A stretch of DNA of 64,000 nt from SZUA-545 sp050297855 (GTDB lineage Bacteria > Campylobacterota > Campylobacteria > Campylobacterales > SZUA-545), in the NCBI GenBank assembly GCA_050297855.1, contig JBNKTC010000010.1, positions 1 to 64,000 of the forward strand, given 5' to 3'. The position numbers were made by a program, and so were the translations under genes. The notes under the pieces are model-generated. The model was not told where the DNA came from, did no database searches, and worked only from the letters and a program-made list of their open reading frames with translations. This document shows, piece by piece, positions 8,470 through 16,888 of this stretch; position 1 is the first letter of the stretch, and every line of letters begins with the position of its first letter.

Positions 8470-9568
8470 CGATCGTCCCCAGGAGTGAAGAGGTGCCGTT
8501 GTAGACTTTCTGCAGGTCATCCATCCGTTTCCCGAGGTTCATCAGCAGCATATCCGCGATGACCAGGGCCGCCATCGATTCGGCGACGACATATCCCCGG
8601 ATGGCGACACACGGATCGTGACGCCCCTTTAGTTCCATATCGACTTCGTGTTTCTCCTTGTCGATCGTCTTCTGGATGGCGAAGATGGAGGGTGTCGGTT
8701 TGAAGTAGATACGAAGATTGATCTCTTCCCCGTTGCTGATCCCGCCCAGGATGCCCCCCGCATGGTTACTTAAAAAGCCGGTTTTGCGGATGGGGTCATT
8801 ACTCTCGGAGCCGCGCATTTCGGCACTCTTGATCCCGTCACCGATCTCCACAGCTTTGACGGCATTGATCCCCATCATCGCTTCGGCCAGGACAGCGTCG
8901 AGTTTGTAATAGAGCGGTTCTCCCAGTCCGATGGGGCTGTTTTTGATATTGATATAGACGGCTCCTCCCAGGGAGTCGTGGGCTTTTTTGGCTTCGTCGA
9001 TCGCTGCTTTCTGGGCTGCTTCGACCTCTTTGCCGATGGCGTAGATCTCGCTCCCTGCGACGTTGTCAAAATCGCACGTCTCGGCGATGATCTCGCCTAC
9101 CTGGAAGACCCCGCCGCGGATCTCGATATCCAGGGTTTTAAGCATCATCTTGGCGATGGCCCCGGCAGCGACACGTGTGGCCGTTTCGCGTGCACTGCTG
9201 CGTCCGCCGCCGCGGTAGTCGCGCACGCCGTATTTATGGAAGTAGGTGAAGTCGGCATGGCCGGGGCGGAAGAGGTTTTTGATATTGTCGTAATCTTTGC
9301 TCTTTTGATTGGTGTTGTAGATCACCATGGCAATGGGTGTTCCGGTACTTACCCCTTCGAAGACGCCGCTGAGGATCTCTACTCTGTCCGCCTCTTTCCG
9401 GCCGGTAGCGTAGGCGTTTTGTCCCGGTTTACGACGGTCCAGTTCGCTCTGGATAAACTCCTCGTCGATTGGAAGCCCTGCCGGTACACCGTCGACGATG
9501 CAGCCGATCGCCTTGCCGTGGGACTCTCCGAAAGTGCTGAATGTAAATCGTTGGCCGAATCTGTTCAC
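8462..9568 (-). CDS. aroC: Chorismate synthase
   Basis: The 368-residue enzyme carries out the last shikimate step, removing phosphate from EPSP to give chorismate with reduced FMN. The N-terminus MNRFGQRFTFSTFGESHGKAIGCIVDGVPAGL is signature 1. RPGHADFTYFHKYGVRDYRGGGRSSARETATRVAAGA contains signature 2, and RHDPCVAIRGYVVAESMAALVIAD is near the end. It overlaps rnc by 4 nt (ATGA) and metK by 8 nt, so the run rnhA-rnc-aroC-metK is translationally coupled. Confidence 0.97.
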   Translation of the reverse strand: MNRFGQRFTFSTFGESHGKAIGCIVDGVPAGLPIDEEFIQSELDRRKPGQNAYATGRKEADRVEILSGVFEGVSTGTPIAMVIYNTNQKSKDYDNIKNLFRPGHADFTYFHKYGVRDYRGGGRSSARETATRVAAGAIAKMMLKTLDIEIRGGVFQVGEIIAETCDFDNVAGSEIYAIGKEVEAAQKAAIDEAKKAHDSLGGAVYINIKNSPIGLGEPLYYKLDAVLAEAMMGINAVKAVEIGDGIKSAEMRGSESNDPIRKTGFLSNHAGGILGGISNGEEINLRIYFKPTPSIFAIQKTIDKEKHEVDMELKGRHDPCVAIRGYVVAESMAALVIADMLLMNLGKRMDDLQKVYNGTSSLLGTIDE

Positions 9569-10245
9569 TGTTCACCCTTTAGTTTTTTGATCGCCTCTTT
9601 GGCCGCAGCCTGCTGGGCGGTTTTTTTGCTTTTACCTTTCGCCACCGCGTACTCCCGGCCCTGGATCTTGAGGGATATCTCGAACTCTTTTTTATGATCC
9701 GGTCCGCTGGTGCCGGTCAGCTCATAGGCCGGGATCTCGCCGAATCGTGCCTGGGTCAGCTCCTGAAGCGTCGTTTTGTAGTCTTTAAAAAGTTCGTTCA
9801 GGTCGATCTTGGGGTAGATCGTTTCCAGCATGCTATTGACGATCTTGGCTACGGTCTCCAGGTTGCTGTCGAGGTAGATCGCCCCCATAAGGGCCTCGAA
9901 GGCGTTGGAGAGGAGCGAGGGCTTCTCCCGTCCGTTGTTGTTCTCCTCCGCGCTTGAGAGTCGGATATATTTTCCCAGTTCCAGGGCATGGGCCATCTTG
10001 GCAAAGCCCATCTCGTTGACGAGGGAGGCCCGGATCTTGGACATCTCACCTTCGGTCGCCTTGGGGTGGTGGAAAAAGAGGTACTCTCCGACCACAAGGT
10101 CGAGCACTGCATCTCCCAAAAACTCAAGGCGTTCGTTGTTGTACTCTTTTTTGCAGCTTTTATGCGTTAGTGCCTCATCCAGGAGTGCGGGGTTGGTAAA
10201 GTGGTAGTTGATCTTCTGTTGCAAGATATCGTAGTGTGCGTTCAT
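9565..10245 (-). CDS. rnc: Ribonuclease III
   Basis: The 226-residue endonuclease cuts double-stranded RNA and matures rRNA. The catalytic signature NERLEFLGDAVLDLVVGEYLF lies near residue 40, and the second acidic site is in SNAFEALMGAIYLDSN near residue 115. A C-terminal double-stranded RNA-binding domain runs from about residue 155 (TTLQELTQARFGEIPAYELTG) to the end (GKSKKTAQQAAAKEAIKKL). The order rnhA-rnc-aroC matches what I recall of Helicobacter pylori. Confidence 0.97.
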   Translation of the reverse strand: MNAHYDILQQKINYHFTNPALLDEALTHKSCKKEYNNERLEFLGDAVLDLVVGEYLFFHHPKATEGEMSKIRASLVNEMGFAKMAHALELGKYIRLSSAEENNNGREKPSLLSNAFEALMGAIYLDSNLETVAKIVNSMLETIYPKIDLNELFKDYKTTLQELTQARFGEIPAYELTGTSGPDHKKEFEISLKIQGREYAVAKGKSKKTAQQAAAKEAIKKLKGEQ

Positions 10246-10270
10246 CCCGCCTCCTTTGTCTCAGTCTGTC

Positions 10271-10690
10271 TCATTGCAATTTTGCCGCCTCTTGACGTGC
10301 AATTTTATCGCATCTTTCATTTTCTTCATGGCCGTCGTGGCCCTTGACCCAGATCGCGAGGACCTTATGGGGCTCGGCTACGCGCAGGTACTCCTGCCAC
10401 ATCTCGGGGTTTTTGACGTTTTTAAACCTCTTACGGACCCACCCGGCAAGCCACTCGTTGATCCCTTTGGTGACATAACTGCTGTCACTGTAGAGGCGGA
10501 CCGCGCACGGCTCTTTGAGGAGCCTGAGCGCTTCGATGACCGCCAGCAGCTCCATCTGGTTGTTAGTGGCGTCGCGCTGGTTGCCGCAGAGCACGCGCTC
10601 CTTGCCTTTATAGCGCATGATAGCACACCAGCCCCCTTCGCCGGGGTTGCCCAGCGATGATCCGTCGGTAAAGATCTCCACCTCTTTCAT
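10271..10690 (-). CDS. rnhA: Ribonuclease HI
   Basis: The 139-residue RNase HI degrades RNA in RNA:DNA hybrids. The acidic catalytic residues are visible: Asp9 in EIFTDGSSLGNPG, Glu47 in NNQMELLAV, Asp69 in LYSDSSYV and Asp128 in ERCDKIARQ, with the flexible-loop His in VKGHDGHEENE. Length is a little short of the E. coli enzyme but complete. It overlaps the preceding TPR gene by 4 nt, pointing to translational coupling. Confidence 0.96.
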   Translation of the reverse strand: MKEVEIFTDGSSLGNPGEGGWCAIMRYKGKERVLCGNQRDATNNQMELLAVIEALRLLKEPCAVRLYSDSSYVTKGINEWLAGWVRKRFKNVKNPEMWQEYLRVAEPHKVLAIWVKGHDGHEENERCDKIARQEAAKLQ

Positions 10691-11730
10691 GTCAGCTCGT
10701 TTAGGAAGATATCCTGGACGTTTTTGGAGAGGATCGGTTCGATCTTGCAGCTGTTGGAGGTCATGCAGCCCGGGCAGCGGTGGAAGTAGATCGGGAAGAT
10801 CTGCTTGCAGTTGCTGCAGGCATATTCGAAGCTGAGGTCGGCGATCGCCTTTTTGTCCCGGAGTTTTATCAGGACGTCCAGTTCAAAGATGTCACTTCCC
10901 TCGCTCTCATCAAGCCACCCTTTGGCAGTATAGAGCTCTTTAAGGATCGTGATATGGTCCAGCGCCTCGAAGTTCATATTCTGTTTGGGGATGTTCCAGA
11001 GGATATCCATGATATCTTCGATCTCGCAGCTTTTCAGCAGCTTCCACGCATCGTCGCTGGAACGGAAGAAGAGGAACTCCAGGATGATATGGGCGGTATG
11101 GGGATACTTCTGCAGGTGGGTGGTCAGTTTCGCGATCTTTTCGCTCTCTTGTATCTTCGGGTCCTCGATGATCAGCAGCGCTTCAAGGAAGCTGCGCTCG
11201 ACGGCGACATTCTCTCCCAGCTCTTCCAAAGCTTCCAGTACCTCGATACTTCCGGCATACTCCTTGAGGCGTTCCAGGATTACGAGCAGGATCTTCAGGA
11301 CCTCGGGGTTGCGCGCTTTAAGCTGGAGCGACTCCTTGAGGATATCACGGCTGCGGTGGAGGAAACCTGCTTTGTGGTAGGTCTTGCCCAGCATGGAGAG
11401 GATCTCGATACGGTTCTCCTTGTCCTTGACGGCATCCAGCAGCACCAGGTAGATCTTGATCGCCTCTTCGTAATCGCCGCTTTTGTAGTAGATGGAGGCG
11501 AGCAGCATCATGGAACGGATGGCTTCAGGATTGCTTTTGACAAGGGTCGAGTAGTCTTTTTCGTTTTTGGCAAATTCGAAGCTGCTGAGGAACTTGTCCA
11601 GCTTCCGGCTTTCGCTCTTTTTTTTGTATTTGCTCCAGAGATAGTTGGCATAGGAGACCACAAAGATCACCGCCAGAAGGATCATGATACTGAAGAGCGG
11701 ATCACGGTAGGAGATGAGTGGGAAGTCCAA
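10687..11730 (-). CDS. LapB/YciM-like membrane-anchored TPR protein with C-terminal zinc ribbon
   Basis: A 347-residue protein with one N-terminal membrane segment (DPLFSIMILLAVIFVVSYANYLW, residues about 10-32) and a basic stretch after it. TPR-like helical pairs follow (LLASIYYKSGDYEEAIKIY, LGKTYHKAGFLHRSRDILKES). The C-terminal CSNC-x10-CPGC metal site has the spacing I recall for LapB's rubredoxin-like domain. LapB of E. coli links lipopolysaccharide assembly and FtsH-dependent turnover of LpxC. The architecture matches; overall sequence similarity cannot be measured here. It is the first gene of the run ending in metK. The lpxC gene is also in this window, far away. Confidence 0.75.
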   Translation of the reverse strand: MDFPLISYRDPLFSIMILLAVIFVVSYANYLWSKYKKKSESRKLDKFLSSFEFAKNEKDYSTLVKSNPEAIRSMMLLASIYYKSGDYEEAIKIYLVLLDAVKDKENRIEILSMLGKTYHKAGFLHRSRDILKESLQLKARNPEVLKILLVILERLKEYAGSIEVLEALEELGENVAVERSFLEALLIIEDPKIQESEKIAKLTTHLQKYPHTAHIILEFLFFRSSDDAWKLLKSCEIEDIMDILWNIPKQNMNFEALDHITILKELYTAKGWLDESEGSDIFELDVLIKLRDKKAIADLSFEYACSNCKQIFPIYFHRCPGCMTSNSCKIEPILSKNVQDIFLNELT

Positions 11731-11819
11731 GTTATATCCTTAGGGTCTGGAGGTTTTTCTACAATTATAGCAGTTTTCGGTTTGAGGCCGCTTGTGGGGG
11801 CACCCCAAGGAGGGCGCCG

Positions 11820-13793
11820 TCACGACGCGATGCCGCTGAGACGGATAAGGGCCGTGGGGTCGGGCTCACGCCCCATAAAAGCGGTAAAGTTTTCGATCGC
11901 CGTACGGCTGCCGCCTTGTGAGAGGACGTTGTCGATGTAGGCTTTGGCCGTCTCGTCGTGGAAGATCCCGTTGTCCACAAAGCAGTAGAACGCATCGGCA
12001 CTGAGGACTTCGGCCCATTTGTAGCTATAGTATCCCGCCGCGTAGCCGCCGGAGAAGATATGGGTGAATCCGTGCTGGAAGCGGTTATAGGCGGGTGGTG
12101 TCAGCAGTGCGGTCGTCTTGCGGACGTCATCCAGGATCGCCTGGACCTCTTTGGCATTGTGGAGGCCTTTGTGGGTCCGGATATCAAAGAGGCCGAACTC
12201 CAGCTGCCGCAGCATCGCCAGGGCGGACTGGAAGTTTTTGGCGTCGATCAGTTTGTCGATCATGGCATCGGGAAGCAGTTGGCCGTTTTGATAGTGTTTG
12301 GCGAACATCTTGAGCACTTTCGCCTCGTAGGCAAAGTTTTCCAAAAACTGGGAGGGGAACTCCACCGCATCCCATTCGACTCCGGCGATCCCGCTGACAA
12401 AAGGCTCTTCGACCCGGCTGAAGAGGTGGTGCAGGGCGTGGCCCATTTCGTGGAAGAGGGTGACGACGTCGTCGTGTCTGAGAAGGGACGGGGTGTTCTC
12501 TGATGATGGGGTGAAGTTGCAGACGATGTAGGCGATGGGGAGCTGGATCTTCCCTTCAGGTGTCTTGGCGTGGGTTCGCCAGTCGCCCATCCAGGCACCG
12601 CCCTGTTTGTCGTCCCGACTCTCCAGGTCCATGTATATCTTGGCGAAGGCTTCGCCGTCCCGTTTGAGGATAAAGACGTCGACCTTTTCATCCCATGCCT
12701 TTTCGTCGGTCTTTTCGAATGTGATGCCGAAAAAGCTGTGCAGAAACTCAAAAAGGCCGCTGACGACACTCTGTTTTTCAAAGTAGGGCCGGTACTGCTC
12801 TTCATCCAGGTCGAAGGTCGCCTTCTCCAGTTTTTTGGAGAAGTAGCCGGTATCGAAGCTTTTCAGGTGGTCACACCCCTCTTTTTGAGCAAAGGCCTGC
12901 AGCGTTTCCAGCTCTTTTTTGGCCTGGGGAAGCGACTGGTTCGCCAGCTCCATGAGGAAGCTTTCCACCTCTTCGGGTGTGCGTGCCATCTTGGTCTCCA
13001 GGGATAGCTGGGCATAATTGTCAAACCCGAGAAGCTTGGCTTTTTCGTTACGGAGTGCCAGGATCTCCTCCATGACCGTATCGTTTTCCGGTGCCCGGGT
13101 CGTATAGGCCTTGTACATCTGTTCGCGCAGTTCACTGTTGCTGCAGTAGGTCATAAAGGCGCTGAAACTGGGGCCCTTGAGGGTGAAGCGGTAGGCTGTT
13201 TTACCGTCGATTTCGCTTTCGGCCTGTTTGCGGTCGCTTTCGGGCATCTCCTTGATATCCTTGTCGCTTTCCAGTATCAGCTCGTAGGCGTTGGTGGCGT
13301 TTAGGACGTTTTGACTGAAGGTGTTGGAGAGCTGGGAGAGGCGGGATTTGATCGCCTTCATCCGTGCCTGTTTCTCCCCTTCCAGGGAGGCACCGCTCAG
13401 TTCAAAATCCAGGATCTCATTATCCAGGAGTTTTTTCCGGGCATCGCTCAGGCCGGTTTCATTGTCACGGATCCTTTTAAAGGCCTCAAAGAGTGCGGGA
13501 TTCTGCTTGACGTCGGAGTCAAACTCGCTCAGAAGCGGCAGCATCGCTTCGTAGACTTTCTGGATCGTCTCTTCGTTTTTGGTGGAGTTGAGGATGGAGA
13601 GCGGGGTGTAGAACCACTCGATCTTCTCAAAAATATACTGGTAGGGACGGACAAAGTTATCATAGCTTTTCGGTTCCAGGCCCAGGAGGGCGTTCATCTC
13701 CTCTTTGGCGGAGGAGAGTAGGGTTTTCAGGTCCTCGACGGCTGATTCGAGGTTGGGGCGGGTATAGGTAAAAAACATGGAGTTCCTCTTCAC
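11820..13793 (-). CDS. prlC: M3-family zinc oligopeptidase (oligopeptidase A/PrlC type)
   Basis: The 657-residue cytosolic metallopeptidase shows the HExxH zinc motif at residues 448-452 (LFHEMGHALHHLF), with the third ligand expected in VEWDAVEFPSQFLENFAYE. YSYKWAEVLSADAFYCF and the C-terminal GGSR substrate loop match oligopeptidase A, which breaks down short peptides such as cleaved signal peptides. The N-terminal helical half is complete. It stands alone with gaps of 89 and 18 bp. Symbol given by family; the substrate is not known. Confidence 0.93.
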   Translation of the reverse strand: MKRNSMFFTYTRPNLESAVEDLKTLLSSAKEEMNALLGLEPKSYDNFVRPYQYIFEKIEWFYTPLSILNSTKNEETIQKVYEAMLPLLSEFDSDVKQNPALFEAFKRIRDNETGLSDARKKLLDNEILDFELSGASLEGEKQARMKAIKSRLSQLSNTFSQNVLNATNAYELILESDKDIKEMPESDRKQAESEIDGKTAYRFTLKGPSFSAFMTYCSNSELREQMYKAYTTRAPENDTVMEEILALRNEKAKLLGFDNYAQLSLETKMARTPEEVESFLMELANQSLPQAKKELETLQAFAQKEGCDHLKSFDTGYFSKKLEKATFDLDEEQYRPYFEKQSVVSGLFEFLHSFFGITFEKTDEKAWDEKVDVFILKRDGEAFAKIYMDLESRDDKQGGAWMGDWRTHAKTPEGKIQLPIAYIVCNFTPSSENTPSLLRHDDVVTLFHEMGHALHHLFSRVEEPFVSGIAGVEWDAVEFPSQFLENFAYEAKVLKMFAKHYQNGQLLPDAMIDKLIDAKNFQSALAMLRQLEFGLFDIRTHKGLHNAKEVQAILDDVRKTTALLTPPAYNRFQHGFTHIFSGGYAAGYYSYKWAEVLSADAFYCFVDNGIFHDETAKAYIDNVLSQGGSRTAIENFTAFMGREPDPTALIRLSGIAS

Positions 13794-13811
13794 TTTTTGG
13801 CGATTATAATA

Positions 13812-14417
13812 CTAAAGAGCTTTTCCTTCGTCTGTCTCTTTTCGCAGTTGATCCCTTAGATGATGACGTTCGTTCCGGTAGCCTTCGGCATCACCGTAAT
13901 CGAGGAAGTTTTTGTACTTGGAGTGGATGGCACGGCTTCGGTTGGCATGTTTGATCGGACACCAGTACTGTTCGGTCCGTGCGGCCACTTCGCTGATGTA
14001 GGCAAAAAGGCCGTTCATGTATCCGCAGTAGACGCAGTTGATCTTTTCGATGATGTTAAGGTAGCGCAGGTAGTGGCGGTCGATGACGATGTAGTCGCTG
14101 CGCTTGACCTTTTTGATCTTGTAGAGGGGAAAACAGATCCACTGGTAGAGGGTGACAAAAAGGTCGATCAGCATACCCGGGACGAGCAGAGAGTAGATCA
14201 CCGGGGCGGTGAGCAGGTGTCTGGGCGGAGTCTTGATCAGGTATTTAAAGACGTTTTCGACATTTTTCTTATGTTTGGCGATGATCTCTTTTTCAAAGTA
14301 AACCCGGTGTTTTTTAATCGTATAGGAGAGCTCCTCCTGGCTGGACGCAAGCTCGTCGCGGAGTTCGTTCTCCAGTGTGTTGATCTTCTCCAGGATTTCG
14401 TCGATTCGTTTGCTCAT
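13812..14417 (-). CDS. Conserved hypothetical protein with YCGYxNG and YWCPIKHA motifs
   Basis: A 201-residue protein of unknown function. Residues 1-50 are a charged, likely coiled-coil helix (IDEILEKINTLENELRDEL). A hydrophobic stretch follows near residues 65-100 (HLLTAPVIYSLLVPGMLIDLFVTLYQWICFPLYKI), perhaps a membrane hairpin. Then comes the conserved-looking block DYIVIDRHYLRYLNIIEKINCVYCGYMNG and, later, RTEQYWCPIKHANRSRA. The paired cysteines suggest a metal or redox site. I have seen this kind of block in unannotated proteobacterial proteins but cannot name a function. The ATG lies 18 nt from no partner; the gene may follow the 48-residue gene's promoter region. Confidence 0.75.
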   Translation of the reverse strand: MSKRIDEILEKINTLENELRDELASSQEELSYTIKKHRVYFEKEIIAKHKKNVENVFKYLIKTPPRHLLTAPVIYSLLVPGMLIDLFVTLYQWICFPLYKIKKVKRSDYIVIDRHYLRYLNIIEKINCVYCGYMNGLFAYISEVAARTEQYWCPIKHANRSRAIHSKYKNFLDYGDAEGYRNERHHLRDQLRKETDEGKAL

Positions 14418-14479
14418 GGTATCGCTTTATATGAAAATAGCCGTATAACGGCAGTGTATCTTTAGAAGGTTACGGGGAG

Positions 14480-14498
14480 GGCGGAGTCATGCTCCGCC
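14480..14498 (-). terminator. Hairpin after the 48-residue gene
   Basis: GGCGGAG/CTCCGCC form a perfect 7-bp stem around a 5-nt loop, 14 nt after the small gene's stop. The T-run that a strong intrinsic terminator needs is weak on the minus strand. Confidence 0.45.
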
Positions 14499-14512
14499 GC
14501 GGCAAGGGAGGC

Positions 14513-14659
14513 TTATTTCTTCTTCTTTTCAGCCTTCTCTTTTTTCTTGTAGTCTTTGATATGTTTCTTGACCTGCTGTTTGAGCTCTTTGGCCAGGATG
14601 TTTTTGATCTGCTTGCGGATCTCTTTTTTGTGGCCTTTGCCTACGACTTTTTTACCCAT
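14513..14659 (-). CDS. Small lysine-rich protein, 48 residues, function unknown
   Basis: From ATG at 14659 to TAA at 14513 the strand encodes MGKKVVGKGHKKEIRKQIKN followed by further lysine- and glutamine-rich sequence ending in KKEKAEKKKK. About 40% of residues are lysine, so the product is strongly basic and could bind nucleic acid or ribosomes; that is inference. AAAAGGA lies 7 nt before the ATG, a good ribosome site, and a hairpin follows the stop. It sits alone in the 413-bp gap between the YCGYxNG protein and the aldolase, so it probably has its own promoter. Confidence 0.65.
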   Translation of the reverse strand: MGKKVVGKGHKKEIRKQIKNILAKELKQQVKKHIKDYKKKEKAEKKKK

Positions 14660-14830
14660 AACATATCCTTTTATATAGTCTTATACCTATGCTAGGGGAA
14701 GTTGACTTAGGGGAGGATTATGGATTCCGTTTAAAAGAGAGAGGTTCTGAAAAATTCGTAGAATGATTTGTGTGGCTGTCGCAATGCATGGGACCATCCG
14801 AAAAGTGATTTCGGATGGCGTAAAGTATTG

Positions 14831-15910
14831 TTAGTTACGGTCGATGGCGTTGAGGTCTTCGAACGCTTTTTTGACCCGGTCGACCATGGTCAGCTGGCCG
14901 GCGCGCAGCCATTTTCTCGGATCGTAGTAGCTCTTGTTGGGTTTGTCGTCCCCTTCGGGGTTGCCGATCTGTCCCTGGAGGTACGCTTTTTTGCTTTCGT
15001 AGTACTCTTTGACCCCTTCCCAGGTGGCCCACTGGGTATCGGTATCGATGTTCATCTTGATCACACCGTAGCCGATCGCTTCGCGGATCTCTTCGAGGCT
15101 GGAGCCGGATCCGCCGTGGAAGACGAAATCCACCGGCTTGTCGCCCGTACCGAACTTCTCCTGGATGTATTTCTGGGAGTTGTCCAGGATCTTGGGTGTC
15201 AGGACGACATTGCCCGGTTTGTAGACACCGTGGACGTTTCCAAAGGATGCGGCGATCGTAAAGCGCTTGCTGATCTTGGAGAGTGTCTCGTAGGCGTAGG
15301 CGACGTCTTCGGGCTGGGTATAGAGCAGGGAGTTGTCGATGCCGGTGTTGTCCACACCGTCTTCTTCGCCCCCGGTGCAACCCAGTTCGATCTCGATCGT
15401 CATACCCAGTTTTTCCATACGCTCAAGGTATTCGGCACACGTCGTGACATTATCCTCCAGGCTCTCTTCGGAGAGGTCGAGCATGTGGGAGCTGAAAAGC
15501 GGTTTGCCGTACTCTTCATAAAACGCCTCGCCCGCTTCCAGCAGGCCGTCGATCCACGGCAGCAGTTTTTTGGCCGCGTGGTCGGTGTGGAGGATGACCG
15601 GAACGCCGTACGCCTGGGCCATCATGTGCACATGGCGTGCTCCGCTGATGGTTCCCAGAATGGCTGCTTTTTCGTTCTCGTTGGAGAGGCCTTTGCCCGC
15701 ATAGTAGGCACCGCCTCCGTTCGAGAACTGGATGATTACCGGAGAGTTGACTGCTTTGGCTGCCTCCAGCACCCCGTTGATGGAGTCGGTTCCCACAACG
15801 TTGATCGCGGGGAGGGCAAACCCGTTCTGTTTGGCGATTTCAAAGACTTTTTGTACGTCGTCGCCGAAAAGTACGCCGGGTTTTACATGATCCAGAATTT
15901 TTTCACCCAT
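14831..15910 (-). CDS. fba: Fructose-bisphosphate aldolase, class II
   Basis: The 359-residue zinc aldolase interconverts fructose-1,6-bisphosphate with the two triose phosphates, here probably in the gluconeogenic direction. The zinc-binding block VILHTDHAAKKLLPWIDG is near residue 110. IEIELGCTGGEEDG and ASFGNVHGVYKPGNVVL follow, and the C-terminal FHGGSGSSLEEIREAIGYGVIKMNIDTDTQWA binds phosphate. The length and inserts match the E. coli FbaA branch. It lies 9 nt behind the PEB4-like gene, and peb4-fba adjacency is conserved in Campylobacter. Confidence 0.96.
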   Translation of the reverse strand: MGEKILDHVKPGVLFGDDVQKVFEIAKQNGFALPAINVVGTDSINGVLEAAKAVNSPVIIQFSNGGGAYYAGKGLSNENEKAAILGTISGARHVHMMAQAYGVPVILHTDHAAKKLLPWIDGLLEAGEAFYEEYGKPLFSSHMLDLSEESLEDNVTTCAEYLERMEKLGMTIEIELGCTGGEEDGVDNTGIDNSLLYTQPEDVAYAYETLSKISKRFTIAASFGNVHGVYKPGNVVLTPKILDNSQKYIQEKFGTGDKPVDFVFHGGSGSSLEEIREAIGYGVIKMNIDTDTQWATWEGVKEYYESKKAYLQGQIGNPEGDDKPNKSYYDPRKWLRAGQLTMVDRVKKAFEDLNAIDRN

Positions 15911-15919
15911 GTTGTTTCC

Positions 15920-16744
15920 TTACTTGTTGTATTTGATTGATGCTTTGTCTGTCAGACTTTTGATTTTCTTGTCGATGGCCTCTTTGAACTTCTGCATTTT
16001 GGCCCCTTCGAACATCTGGTCTTTGACCTCGTCAAACGGTACGGTCCCGCCGGCCTGTTTATCGGCAACGTAGATGATGTGGTATCCGAATGTCGTTTTG
16101 ACCGGCTTGAGTGTCATCTCGCCCGCTTTCAGTGCAAATGCCGCATCGCTGAACTCTTTGACCATCTGGTTTTTACCGAATGTCCCGAGGTCCCCGCCGC
16201 GCGGTGCACTCGGTCCCGTGGAGTGGCTTTTGGCCGCATCGGCGAATTTGGCCGCCAGTTCGGATTTGGACGCTTTTTTAAGGTCGCTGATGATCTTTTT
16301 AGCTTCGTCTTCCGTCTTGACAAGGATATGGCTGGCACGGATCTGTTCCGGTTTTGTCAGAGATTTGATGTTGGATTTATAGAAATCCTTGGCATCTTTT
16401 TCATTTACATTGATCGTATCAAGCTGCTCTTTTTGCCATACCTGCAGGGCGATATCCCCTTTGGCTGCTTCGAGGGCTTTTTTGAAGTCGCTGTTTTTTT
16501 CCACTCCGCTTTTAAGGGCATGCTGGATCAGCAGTTTTTTGGTTACAGCCCCTTCGATGATCTTCTGTTTGTACTCCTCGGGGATGTCGTCAAAGGATTT
16601 CTGTCCCTGGGTCATCTGTCTGGCGATAAGGTCGATATCTTCTTTTGTGATCTGTTCGCCGTTGACCGTCGCCAGAACCTGGGCGGAGAGTGTACCGGCA
16701 AATGTTGTTGCGGCAAGCAGCGCAATCAGTAGTCGTTTGTTCAT
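15920..16744 (-). CDS. peb4: Periplasmic peptidyl-prolyl isomerase/chaperone, PEB4/SurA type
   Basis: The 274-residue protein has a signal peptide (MNKRLLIALLAATTFAGTLSA) and a SurA-like N-terminal chaperone part (VNGEQITKEDIDLIARQM). A parvulin domain runs from about residue 130 (IRASHILVKTEDEAKKI) through GGDLGTFGKNQMVKEFSDAAFAL to FGYHIIYV. PEB4 of Campylobacter jejuni helps outer-membrane proteins fold. Its chromosomal neighbours nth and fba are the same here, which supports orthology. The start is ATG at 16744, facing away from nth. Confidence 0.92.
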   Translation of the reverse strand: MNKRLLIALLAATTFAGTLSAQVLATVNGEQITKEDIDLIARQMTQGQKSFDDIPEEYKQKIIEGAVTKKLLIQHALKSGVEKNSDFKKALEAAKGDIALQVWQKEQLDTINVNEKDAKDFYKSNIKSLTKPEQIRASHILVKTEDEAKKIISDLKKASKSELAAKFADAAKSHSTGPSAPRGGDLGTFGKNQMVKEFSDAAFALKAGEMTLKPVKTTFGYHIIYVADKQAGGTVPFDEVKDQMFEGAKMQKFKEAIDKKIKSLTDKASIKYNK

Positions 16745-16817
16745 GGTAATCCTTGGTTTAAAATATCCGTAAGTCTACCCGCCCGGGATTCCAAAAAGGA
16801 AGCAGCGCAGGTTTTGT

Positions 16818-16823
16818 TATAAT
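16818..16823 (+). promoter_or_regulatory. Candidate -10 element for nth
   Basis: TTTTGTTATAAT ends at 16823, a perfect TATAAT 65 bp before the nth GTG in the divergent nth/peb4 gap. No convincing -35 hexamer is seen at 17 bp, so the call is tentative. Confidence 0.35.
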
Positions 16824-16888
16824 TCGCCACGATTTTATCATAGAAAGATTTATTCCGTGTAAATAGACGGTAACAAGAGGAGCGGAAC

